The notes below the pieces were generated by a model. That model did no database searches. It was not told the DNA's origin and saw only the letters and a list, made by a program, of their open reading frames with translations. A DNA stretch of 64,000 nucleotides. Source: Arachidicoccus soli (GTDB taxonomy: Bacteria > Bacteroidota > Bacteroidia > Chitinophagales > Chitinophagaceae). Location: assembly GCF_003600625.1 (NCBI RefSeq), contig NZ_CP032489.1, forward strand, positions 2,480,001 through 2,544,000, given 5' to 3'. The first letter of the stretch is position 1, and the number at the start of each line of letters is the position of its first letter. A program made the translations under genes and the position numbers. This document shows, piece by piece, positions 56,101-62,606 of the stretch.

Positions 56101-56212
56101 CGTGGAGCACAGCGCTAACATCCTGCGCAAATAATAGAGAGGATGAAAGCAAACTGAACGTTGCCATAAGGATCACAGCAACAATCCCGTTTCGTAAATT
56201 AAATTTTTGCAT
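53102..56212 (-). CDS. susC: SusC-type TonB-dependent transporter
   Basis: A 1036-residue outer-membrane transporter. The signal peptide ends at SSSLLFAQ; a carboxypeptidase-like beta-sandwich (HGHVTDSTGKPIGSASV) precedes the TonB box region and plug (VIVIGYGTQRKEAVTGSVASI, DVLKDASATAIYGSRGANGVILITT), and then the 22-strand barrel to a terminal Phe. No STN domain is present, so it is not the type that signals to anti-sigma factors. The frame is open to an ATG at 56278, but I choose the ATG at 56212: the signal peptide begins there and operator copy B lies between the two. Confidence 0.95.
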   Translation of the reverse strand: MQKFNLRNGIVAVILMATFSLLSSSLLFAQDVSAVLHGHVTDSTGKPIGSASVLNEKTGKGTFTDPSGDFSVNVKNGQVLQFSYVGYQTKKVMYSGQTNLSVVLTQNGNGKLNDVIVIGYGTQRKEAVTGSVASISGDKMREVPSANVSEALQGRLPGVSISQTSSQPGATMQIRIRGTRSLTANNDPFIVLDGIPFPGSIGDIDVNNIKSIDVLKDASATAIYGSRGANGVILITTYKGVPGQEPKVSINSYYGVKKVLAQFPMMNGPQLAALRLAAGKFISQNGTITLGADESDSTNTNWQNLLYRDGLVTNEDVSVSAGTKNGSYNFGASYYKDQAVIPTQNYQRFSLHGSVDQGIGKYVRVGFTTNSNYNITEGSQVGLYGALSNSPLASPYNADGSIKYFITTTQDQSWVYTKKVVDSLKNQWLSENKGYASYNSAFGEIKIPGVEGLKYRVNVGLNINIGNSGSFTGEGVNSTNPTAPSTASIGNSVGTDWTIENLLTYDRSFKKSRLNVVGLYSSEQNRYHSTYISGIGIPQDALQYYNIGTASQEIDVLPANQNYWQRGLLSWMGRAMYSYDDRYFISATVRSDGASVLAPGHQWHTYPAISAGWNLTNESFMKSLTFINFLKLRAGFGQTSNQAVSPYSTLGLLSSNPYNFGDATYANGYYVSTLPNPNLGWEYSKTWNYGLDFTILNSRLNGTVEYYLTKTNGLLQSVGLPGTSGVGSYVANVGNTQNKGIELSLNGTIIQNLNGWTWDAGVNLSFNRNKITALASGVTSDQGDGWFVGYPINSIYDYQKIGLWKNAADSASGYLNTLQPGGNVGEIRVKYTGGFNADGTPVRAINSDDRQIMNADPNFTGGFNTRITYKGFDFTAVGIFQNGGILISTLYGGGSYLNLLTGRRNNVNVDYWTPTNTNAKYPKPGGQMSGDNPEYASTMSYFNGSFLKISTMTLGYDFAKDKWLKKATISQLRLYFTVQNPFVLFSPYYKETGLDPETNSYGDQNQAVSSYQHRMLTQGFNTPTTRNYLLGINLTF

Positions 56213-56264
56213 TGAGAAAATTGTTTTTAATTGTAAAAAGTTTAATAAATCCAAACTATTAATT

Positions 56265-56279
56265 ACAATCGATTGCAAT
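56265..56279 (-). promoter_or_regulatory. LacI-like operator copy B, upstream of susC
   Basis: ACAATCGATTGCAAT, identical to copies A and C. Here the dyad extends to 20 bp (56261-56280) with one mismatched pair. It lies 53 bp before the susC ATG and inside the leader if the promoter at 56368-56396 is used. A weak alternative promoter (TTG at 56278-56276, ATAGTTTG at 56259-56252) would overlap it. Confidence 0.65.
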
Positions 56280-56367
56280 TAATAATTATTAAAAACGAAC
56301 GTTTGTAAAAGCAATAAGTCTTATAAATCCAATATTAATTGTGTTAGGTACAAGATTAAAAAATTGC

Positions 56368-56396
56368 CAAACCTATCCTTTGAATGAACGTTCAAA
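56368..56396 (-). promoter_or_regulatory. probable susC promoter
   Basis: On the minus strand TTTG (56396-56393), 17 bases, then TAGGTTTG (56375-56368), a good match to the Bacteroidota consensus. It sits between operator copies B and C. The leader to the susC ATG would be about 150 bases. Confidence 0.55.
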
Positions 56397-56427
56397 GCAC
56401 TAAGGTAGAGACTTTTTTTTAACAAAT

Positions 56428-56442
56428 ACAATCGATTGCAAT
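56428..56442 (-). promoter_or_regulatory. LacI-like operator copy C, upstream of the susC promoter
   Basis: ACAATCGATTGCAAT again, in the same orientation as A and B. Its centre is 163 bp from that of copy B, with the candidate promoter between them, a layout that allows loop formation by a tetrameric repressor. Confidence 0.65.
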
Positions 56443-56667
56443 ATTTTTTTTATTTTTCTTTTAATAAAAAGAAGGAAAGCTATTAACATTTATAAATCAA
56501 CGTATTAAAAATACATGCTTTATTCGTAAAGGTTAACAAAAAGAAAGATAAAAGTTAAAACTACCTGTAAATCGGCATTATTCCTGGTTAAAAAAACCAA
56601 ATAATCGCTTTACATCTTAGCTGCTCATAGAGCATGAGTATAAAGCTGAAAGGAGTTCAGTATTCAA

Positions 56668-56707
56668 GTAAAAATATTGTCCCGGTTAGATTAACCGAGA
56701 CAATATT
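56668..56707 (-). terminator. rho-independent terminator between the small secreted gene and susC
   Basis: Arms 56673-56688 and 56692-56707 form a 16-bp stem with one mismatch and a 3-base loop (core CCCGGTTA/TAACCGAG). On the minus strand the stem is followed by TTTTTA. It lies 6-45 bp past the stop of the gene at 56713, so it should end the GH51 transcript and isolate the susC operon. Confidence 0.85.
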
Positions 56708-56712
56708 CACAG

Positions 56713-57051
56713 CTATTCTTTCATCCTCGACAACTTAGTCTCCCCTCTTTCATTTTTAGTAATTATCTGGTCTTTTGCGACGAGTTCTCCGGTAAAATCA
56801 ATGCTTTTGCCATTGAAGCTGATGCTATAAGAAAACTTCTTCCCATCCACTTTTCCATTTTCTAATTGTACCACCCCAAACTTTGATTTTATAAACCCGG
56901 TTAATGTATCTCCCTGTACTTTAAATTCGTAATTTAATTCCATAATTCCGTTAGGCGTTGCGTGGCTACCTTTCCAGTTTCCGTCAATTGCATTTTGTGC
57001 GTTGGTTACAATGCATGCCAAAAGGAGGAATGCAGTGAGCAGGTATTTCAT
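56713..57051 (-). CDS. Small secreted beta-rich protein of unknown function
   Basis: A 112-residue protein with a clear signal peptide (cleavage after TNAQ). The mature part is a string of predicted beta-strands with a repeated G-x-x-hydrophobic pattern (IDGNWKGS, MELNYEFKVQGDTLTGFI, FSYSISFNGKSIDFTGEL), resembling the small lipocalin-like extension domains that occur beside or inside Bacteroidota glycosidases. No catalytic motif is seen. It follows GH51 by 55 bp and ends at a strong terminator. It could bind oligosaccharides or assist the GH51 enzyme, but no role is shown. Confidence 0.75.
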   Translation of the reverse strand: MKYLLTAFLLLACIVTNAQNAIDGNWKGSHATPNGIMELNYEFKVQGDTLTGFIKSKFGVVQLENGKVDGKKFSYSISFNGKSIDFTGELVAKDQIITKNERGETKLSRMKE

Positions 57052-57106
57052 AATATTTGTTTTTAGAATTGAAAGAATATTTTATTTAAGATCTTAGCAA
57101 TTGTTT

Positions 57107-59230
57107 CTACATCTTTGTTTTAATTTCTATAATACTTACAGAATAAGGATCCAGTTTTCTTAAAAATGACTTTTTAACTCCTCTTATTGATGCAGAAACA
57201 GGAATTATTTTATCGCAGTCTGTAATAGTATTGGTCTCATCTGGTTTATCTCCTTTTATTACGATCAGTTCCGCTTCAGGATCCACACTTAAGACTCCAT
57301 CGAGATTTATTTTTATAGGCTGCTTTTTTGCTGTTGTATTTACAATTTTCAGATAGAGTGTCCCTGTTGTATCATTAATCGTAGCAGAATAAAAGACTGT
57401 AGGAACCGTTGTGGCTTTTTTACCTTCAACGCTGTCTCTTCTTGAAAGTGGTTTATTTTGTACAGGAATATTTGATACAGTTACCGGTACAATTTTATTA
57501 CCTAAATAGTGACTGAATAATTTCTGTACATAGTAAGATGGCGAGCCATAACTATTCAGTGCATCATAGCCAATCAGATCAGAATCCCATTGCCAGGCCT
57601 TTTTACCTGTAACTGAATCTTTACTTACGTTTACGAATAATGGTGCATAGCAGGACATAATGACTACATCTGAATTGCGCTCCATCCCTGTCATCCAAGC
57701 AGCATCACCAAGTGCTGCATTTAAATTGGTTGTAGGTGCTCCTTCCCTTGTTGCCCATTCACCTACAAAAATTTTGGGACCATTTCGGTCGTATGTGTCA
57801 TATTGGGAAGCATTCTGCCACATATCCCAGGCATCACGGTAATAATGTTCATCGACGACAGCCGGTTCTTTGCCAGTCACTTTCATGGAAGGATATTGTG
57901 TACCAGGAATGGTTGAAATGCAGGTAAGTTGCGGATATTTTGCTTCTATTGCATTTCTGAATTGATTGAATCTTCCATCATAACTATTCGACCTATCAAA
58001 CCAATCTTCGTTACCAATTTCTACATAACTAAGTTTGAATGGTTTAGGATGTCCATCTTCAGCACGTTTAGCACCCCAGTAAGTGCTGGTATCCCCAATA
58101 ACATATTCTATCTCATCCAAAGCATCGTCCACGTAAGGTTTTAAAAGCGGTCCCGCGTCTATATGATCGCCATCCAAAGAGTAGCCGGCATAAACAGCCA
58201 AAAGTGGCTCGGCTCCCATATCTTCTGTCCATTTCAAAAACTCAAATAATCCCATTCCGTCAGTGGCACGGTAGCCCCAGGAGCCATGATGTCCAGGCCT
58301 GTTTGCAATTGGTCCAAGTGTTGTTTTCCAAGGGAAAGCATCTGTAATTCCCGGGCCTTCTAAAAAATTGCCGCCGGGAAAGCGAAGAAATTTTGGTTTC
58401 ATTTTCACCAGCATCTGCATCAGATCTGGCCGAAAACCATTTGGCTGATTGTTGTAAGTTGGGGGGAATAAAGAGACAAGATTGAAATAATACACACCTG
58501 TGCGGTTTGTAGAAATTACGAAACGGGCATTCTTAGTGGGTGTTATATTAGCGGCAGTGGTTAAATTAACCTCATATTGTTTCCAGTAAATGCTTTTTTC
58601 GAGATGGATGGTACCTGTTGCGTAAACTGTTTTGCCATCATTGCTTTCAATGCTAACTGTTATCGGGCCGGGTGTATTATTTTCAATAACCGGAAGCGGA
58701 GCTGTTGTGGGCTTGGGCTCCCAAGACCAGCGTGGAGGCTCTCTGCGGTCAGTACCTTTTATATAAAATGAAGCATGATACGTGGTGGAAGGTCTAACAG
58801 GAATCCCCCAGTAGCCTTCATTGGCAATGCCCACTCTTCCGTCAGTCTTTTCTACCGTAAGTCGCAAACAGGCTTGCATGGCTCCATTCAGCGCATTGCG
58901 ACGTTCATCATTTGGCACCTGCTCTTCAGCGCCTATTAATTTTATACTTGCTTTTTCTGAGGGACTTTCTTTTACAAGACTCCACCCTTCAAGTTCGGTT
59001 TTACTGTCTTTAAATATCCTATTGCGTATCAGCTCTGCATACAATCCACCATCATAAGAATGATTAATTTCTTCTGTCATTAATCCGTATAATCTGGGGC
59101 TTACATTCTTATTTGCATTAGCCAGATTTAAAGTTATCACTGGTGTTTGTGAGAATCCGGTATGAAGAATAAAAGCTGCTGCCATCAACAACAGTACCCG
59201 AAGTTTTATGGATGTTTTTTGTTTTCTCAT
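57107..59230 (-). CDS. GH51 alpha-L-arabinofuranosidase
   Basis: A 707-residue exported retaining enzyme (signal peptide to GFSQ). A CBM4_9-like sandwich (about 75-250) is inserted ahead of the (beta/alpha)8 barrel. Acid/base E408 (YVEIGNEDW) and nucleophile E491 (IFVGEWATREG) are present, and FLRFPGGNFLEG is a strong family mark. A C-terminal sandwich closes the protein. The frame extends to ATG 59284, but that Met lies inside the upstream esterase remnant; the ATG at 59230 starts directly before the signal peptide and is preferred. It removes arabinose from arabinoxylan or arabinan oligosaccharides. The IS element upstream may have altered its expression. Confidence 0.93.
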   Translation of the reverse strand: MRKQKTSIKLRVLLLMAAAFILHTGFSQTPVITLNLANANKNVSPRLYGLMTEEINHSYDGGLYAELIRNRIFKDSKTELEGWSLVKESPSEKASIKLIGAEEQVPNDERRNALNGAMQACLRLTVEKTDGRVGIANEGYWGIPVRPSTTYHASFYIKGTDRREPPRWSWEPKPTTAPLPVIENNTPGPITVSIESNDGKTVYATGTIHLEKSIYWKQYEVNLTTAANITPTKNARFVISTNRTGVYYFNLVSLFPPTYNNQPNGFRPDLMQMLVKMKPKFLRFPGGNFLEGPGITDAFPWKTTLGPIANRPGHHGSWGYRATDGMGLFEFLKWTEDMGAEPLLAVYAGYSLDGDHIDAGPLLKPYVDDALDEIEYVIGDTSTYWGAKRAEDGHPKPFKLSYVEIGNEDWFDRSNSYDGRFNQFRNAIEAKYPQLTCISTIPGTQYPSMKVTGKEPAVVDEHYYRDAWDMWQNASQYDTYDRNGPKIFVGEWATREGAPTTNLNAALGDAAWMTGMERNSDVVIMSCYAPLFVNVSKDSVTGKKAWQWDSDLIGYDALNSYGSPSYYVQKLFSHYLGNKIVPVTVSNIPVQNKPLSRRDSVEGKKATTVPTVFYSATINDTTGTLYLKIVNTTAKKQPIKINLDGVLSVDPEAELIVIKGDKPDETNTITDCDKIIPVSASIRGVKKSFLRKLDPYSVSIIEIKTKM

Positions 59231-59268
59231 AAATTCAATATTTAAAAATTTCTGCATGATTAATTTGT

Positions 59269-59490
59269 TTAATTGTTCATCCAATTATGGCTTTGCAACC
59301 ACTCAAATAATGGCTCCATCCATCCTGGATGTCTGAATACAAAACCGTGGTTGCCTTTTTCATAAATATGCATTTCAACAGGTACATTATGATGCCTGAG
59401 TTTTTCAAAATAAATGATGCTATTGTCCACATCTACCACTTTATCATCCGCAGCCTGTGTAATATAGGCAGGAGGAGAATTTTTATATGA
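59269..59490 (-). pseudogene. C-terminal fragment of an alpha/beta-hydrolase esterase split by an IS element
   Basis: About 73 native codons remain: NSPPAYITQAADDKVVDVDNS, with the catalytic Asp in AADD, then the catalytic His in KGNHGF, then EWLQSHNW before the stop. The open frame starts at 59511, but its first residues are IS sequence (left-end hairpin). The matching N-terminal piece is at about 61266-61626 beyond the IS. The nucleophile-elbow segment is in neither fragment, so about 110-130 codons have been lost. Confidence 0.8.
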
Positions 59491-59571
59491 TGGAGCGTAA
59501 AACCCGTCCATCGTTTACGTGGATGGGATGTAAGCGACACTCCGTTACACTTACATAATGATTGAAAATGA

Positions 59572-59892
59572 TTAACCTTGTGAAAGGATGTATTGCCTGA
59601 CTGTTTCAGGTGATGCTTCACCAATGGAACAAACGAAATAGCCATCCGACCAAAGTAATTTCTGATACCAATATTGCTTACGGAGTATTTTGCCATGCAG
59701 CAACCACAACTGACGAGTGCTTTCCTGCTTTAACCTGCGAACAATTTGCACAATAGACAGGCGAGGAATGTAGCGAATAAGGAAATGTACATGGTCTGTA
59801 TCTGTCTCCATCACTTCAATTTCAAAATCTGAATTTTCAGCGATAGAGAGAAAGATACGCTTAACATCATCATTAAGCTGACCGACAAGCAT
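59572..59892 (-). CDS. tnpA: IS200/IS605 Y1 transposase TnpA, start codon problem
   Basis: The single-strand transposase of the element. The HUH motif is DHVHFLIRY (H34, H36) and the catalytic Tyr is Y101 (TVRQYI), counting from the ATG at 59892. The conserved N-terminal strand, SNYQSTNRSKHYLKCHLIF followed by VCKYRKA, is encoded in frame upstream (to about 60009), but that part contains no ATG, GTG or TTG before the stop at 60010-60012; the only candidate is ATT at 60003. Starting at 59892 would remove the first beta-strand, so the protein is either started at a non-standard codon or inactive. Confidence 0.8.
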   Translation of the reverse strand: MLVGQLNDDVKRIFLSIAENSDFEIEVMETDTDHVHFLIRYIPRLSIVQIVRRLKQESTRQLWLLHGKILRKQYWYQKLLWSDGYFVCSIGEASPETVRQYILSQG

Positions 59893-60078
59893 TGCCTTAC
59901 GGTACTTACAAACAAAAATGAGATGGCATTTTAAGTAGTGCTTTGAACGATTGGTGGACTGGTAGTTAGATTTTTGAGACTTAGTAGCGTAGTTTTTGTA
60001 AATCCCTTTTTACCTGAATAGGGAAGGGTTTACAAAAACGTAGCGGGTTTTGTAAGAAAAATCATTACCTTTACATCA

Positions 60079-61212
60079 ATGCTCAAAGCCTACAAATATT
60101 GCCTCCTGCCTACCGAAGAACAAAAGCAACAACTGGCTAAGTTCTTTGGTAGCTGTCGTTTTGTTTTCAATCTTGGACTGGAAACAAAAATGCAAGCATG
60201 GACTACCGCACGTAAGCATTTAACCTGTATAGACCTTGCGAACCAGATGAAGGAACTGAAAGACACCGAAGCAACATGGTTGCAGGAGTGCCCTTCACAA
60301 ACGCTTCAAATGAGTTTGAGAAACTTAGACAATGCCTACACCCAATTCTTTAAAGGTGGCGGCTTCCCTAAGTTTAAATCAAAGCATCGCAAACAATCCA
60401 TACAGTTTCCGCAAGGTGTGAAAACAGACTTTGAGAACAGTATCATCTTCCTCCCGAAGCTGAAAAATGTAACCTGTATTTTTCATCGCCAATTTAAAGG
60501 CGAGATTAAAACAGTAACCGTTTCCAGGACTTCAACAGGCAAATACTTCGTAAGCATACTGGTTGAGAACCAAAAGCAGTTGCCGAAGAAAAAACCTGTA
60601 ATGCAGAAAACAACCGTTGGAATAGATATGGGCGTGAAAACTTTTGCTACCCTTTCAGACGGAACAACCTTTGACAATCCAAAGCATCTAAGAAATAATC
60701 TTAGAAGGCTTCGGGTAGAACAAAGAAAGTTGAGCCGTAGATTTAAAAGGGGTGCGAAGGAGCAAAGCAAAAACTTCCTGAAACAAAAACTGGTAGTTGC
60801 TAAACTTCACGAGCACATCAAAAACCAACGTGAGGACTACTTACACAAAGCAAGTACGCACATCATTCGTTCTTACAACAGCATTTGCCTTGAAGATTTA
60901 AACATCAAAGGCATGATGCAAAACGAAAAAATTGCCCTTGCTATTGGTGAAGTAGGATGGCACAAATTCAAAACGATGCTGGAATACAAAGCCGAATGGT
61001 ACGGAAAGAATATCCTGTACATCGGCAGGTTTCAACCATCGTCCAAATTGTGTTCACATTGCGGACATATTTTCAAAGAACTAAGTTTGAAGGACAGGTC
61101 TTGGACTTGTCAATCATGCGGCACTCATCACGAAAGAGATGAAAATGCCGCTTTGAATATTAAAACATTCGGGCTTCGGATAAAGCCTTCAACCGTTAAC
61201 GTGAGCCATTAG
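60079..61212 (+). CDS. tnpB: TnpB RNA-guided nuclease of the IS200/IS605 element
   Basis: A 377-residue TnpB. The RuvC catalytic residues are complete: D183 (VGIDMGVK), E272 (CLEDLNIKG) and D354 (ERDENAALN). The zinc ribbon has C325-x2-C328 and C344-x2-C347. The N-terminal WED/REC part begins LKAYKYCLLPTEEQ. TnpB proteins are guided by an omega RNA from the right end of the element and cut DNA beside a short motif, helping the element persist. The gene looks intact, in contrast to the doubtful tnpA start. It ends 23 bp before the right-end hairpin. Confidence 0.93.
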   Translation: MLKAYKYCLLPTEEQKQQLAKFFGSCRFVFNLGLETKMQAWTTARKHLTCIDLANQMKELKDTEATWLQECPSQTLQMSLRNLDNAYTQFFKGGGFPKFKSKHRKQSIQFPQGVKTDFENSIIFLPKLKNVTCIFHRQFKGEIKTVTVSRTSTGKYFVSILVENQKQLPKKKPVMQKTTVGIDMGVKTFATLSDGTTFDNPKHLRNNLRRLRVEQRKLSRRFKRGAKEQSKNFLKQKLVVAKLHEHIKNQREDYLHKASTHIIRSYNSICLEDLNIKGMMQNEKIALAIGEVGWHKFKTMLEYKAEWYGKNILYIGRFQPSSKLCSHCGHIFKELSLKDRSWTCQSCGTHHERDENAALNIKTFGLRIKPSTVNVSH

Positions 61213-61285
61213 GCTGTGCGTATGGGTTGAGAAGCCCACTCATCGCTTTGCGTGAATGGGTAGTTCACTTACCTGGAAGGAATCG
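61120..61285 (+). ncRNA. predicted omega RNA (reRNA) of TnpB
   Basis: Inferred from position only: in IS605-type elements the guide RNA overlaps the tnpB 3' end, includes the right-end hairpin (61235-61260) and runs into the flank, where the first 15-20 bases (from about 61266, CTTACCTGGAAGG...) act as guide. The scaffold ends are not defined by sequence here. Confidence 0.4.
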
Positions 61286-61626
61286 TTTGGCAAACGATAT
61301 TTGAGAACAAATGCAGCAATGCCTTTCTTCGCAAACTCTTTGGCTGTCAAAACACCTTCTCCATTATAGACAATCACACTGTAACCGCCGCCGGGACAAA
61401 TGACGATAGCTGCACCGCTGGCATTTGTCTTTTCAGGTAAATACATTTCCAAAGTTGGTGTAATCACCCGTCGCACTATGCCTTCAGAAGAGTTTTGCGG
61501 TATATCTTTTAGCGCTGTTTTCCTTGCATTTGGAACAGTTCCCTGATAAAGGTTTATGATTCGCTGTGCATTGACAGCGAGGGGAAATAAACAAATACAC
61601 ACCCAAAAAATCTTTAATTTTTTCAT
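61266..61626 (-). pseudogene. N-terminal fragment of the esterase interrupted by the IS element
   Basis: Encodes a signal peptide (to AVNAQ) and about 95 mature residues of an alpha/beta hydrolase of the BD-FAE/acetylxylan esterase group, with the oxyanion-hole strand AIVICPGGGYSVIVYNGEG and FVLKYRLPNDSFQV. After that the frame runs into the IS right end and stops at 61240. The Ser-containing elbow is missing; the Asp/His end of what appears to be the same gene is at 59269-59490. Its ATG overlaps the stop of the upstream esterase by 4 bp. It may have been a second xylan deacetylase. Confidence 0.82.
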
Positions 61627-62543
61627 TTGCTTATATTTCTTTCTAAGTTTAATTGTTCATTAAAAAAATCAACCATCATGCTATAATATTTATCTTCCAT
61701 TACACCTGGGCCATGCTGCCCACCCGGCACTATTACAAATTTAGAAAACACTTTGGCTTTTTGCAGAGCCGCATGCAATAGTTCGCTTTGACATATGGGT
61801 ACTAATGGATCGTTGTCTCCATGAAAAATAAGAAACGGGGGATCACTTCTGTCGATATAAGTGATAGGATTAGCTAAGGCGCACTTATCAAAATTATTCT
61901 GTATGGGTCCGCCAATCAACATCGCTTCTGGTGAATTAGGCGTAATATATCCAGCACCACTTCTGCAAGAATCTATTACCCGAATATCCGTAGGGCCAAA
62001 CCAATCTACCACCGCATCAACATTACTACTGAAACGATTATTCTGTCCCACACGTCCTTCAATATCTTCTGTTACTTTTCCAACGGAATAATTTTTCACA
62101 GCTTCTGAAGTGCCTGCAAGTGCAGCTAAATGACCACCTGAAGAAAAACCAGTAATCCCAATAAAACTTGTATCTAATTGATATTTTGCAGCATTGGCAC
62201 GCACAAACCTTATAGCCGCTTTTATATCATTTATTTGTGCAGGGAAAACTGAATCTTTCGATGAACGATGATTGGGGCTAACCACGGCAAAACCAGCAGC
62301 CACTAACGGCTTGCCCAATGTTTGCATGGCTGTACCTTTTAAATTATCTCCGAACCAAGCGCTGCCATATATCACCAGGATCACAGGATAATTTGCTTCT
62401 GCTTTTTCAGGTAGTTGAATATCTAAGTCATGATATACCATGGTATCGCCAGCATAGTTAAGATCTTTCCAACTTTTCTTATTTTGCTGAGCAAAGCAAT
62501 TGGTACAAATAAATAAGAAAAGAAAAATAGAATAGTATTTCAT
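61623..62543 (-). CDS. Secreted alpha/beta-hydrolase esterase (BD-FAE-like)
   Basis: A 306-residue exported esterase (signal peptide to CFAQ). The catalytic triad is readable: Ser134 in GFSSGGH, Asp in HGDNDPLVP (about residue 248), and His in GGQHGPG (about 280). The oxyanion region is VIYGSAWFGDN (57-67). This pattern is that of the BD-FAE family of feruloyl/acetylxylan esterases and related carboxylesterases. In this locus it should remove acetyl or feruloyl groups from arabinoxylan. It is coupled to the broken esterase downstream by a 4-bp overlap. Confidence 0.85.
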   Translation of the reverse strand: MKYYSIFLFLFICTNCFAQQNKKSWKDLNYAGDTMVYHDLDIQLPEKAEANYPVILVIYGSAWFGDNLKGTAMQTLGKPLVAAGFAVVSPNHRSSKDSVFPAQINDIKAAIRFVRANAAKYQLDTSFIGITGFSSGGHLAALAGTSEAVKNYSVGKVTEDIEGRVGQNNRFSSNVDAVVDWFGPTDIRVIDSCRSGAGYITPNSPEAMLIGGPIQNNFDKCALANPITYIDRSDPPFLIFHGDNDPLVPICQSELLHAALQKAKVFSKFVIVPGGQHGPGVMEDKYYSMMVDFFNEQLNLERNISK

Positions 62544-62606
62544 AAAAGCAATTAAAGTAATTTATTTTTTAAAAAGTAAGGACACAAATTGATCCTGATT
62601 CCTTCG

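Larger units (their letters stand above)
59497..61265. mobile_element. IS200/IS605-family element with divergent tnpA and tnpB
   Basis: About 1.75 kb. Subterminal imperfect hairpins mark both ends: left CCCGTCCA/TGGATGGG (59503-59510 and 59520-59527), right CCCACTCA/TGAATGGG (61235-61242 and 61253-61260). Their loops are similar (TCGTTTACG and TCGCTTTGCG). No inverted terminal repeat or target duplication is expected for this family. It carries a Y1 transposase on the minus strand and TnpB on the plus strand, like IS605 itself. Exact tips are uncertain by about 10 bp. It interrupts an esterase gene. Confidence 0.88.

Noticed and set aside
56213-56278. Longer susC reading frame starting at 56278
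   Set aside because: The extra 22 residues precede the signal peptide and overlap operator copy B; the ATG at 56212 is better.
59433-59696. Minus-strand open frame of 87 codons spanning the IS left end
   Set aside because: It is out of frame with both TnpA and the esterase remnant and crosses the IS boundary; an artefact of the insertion.
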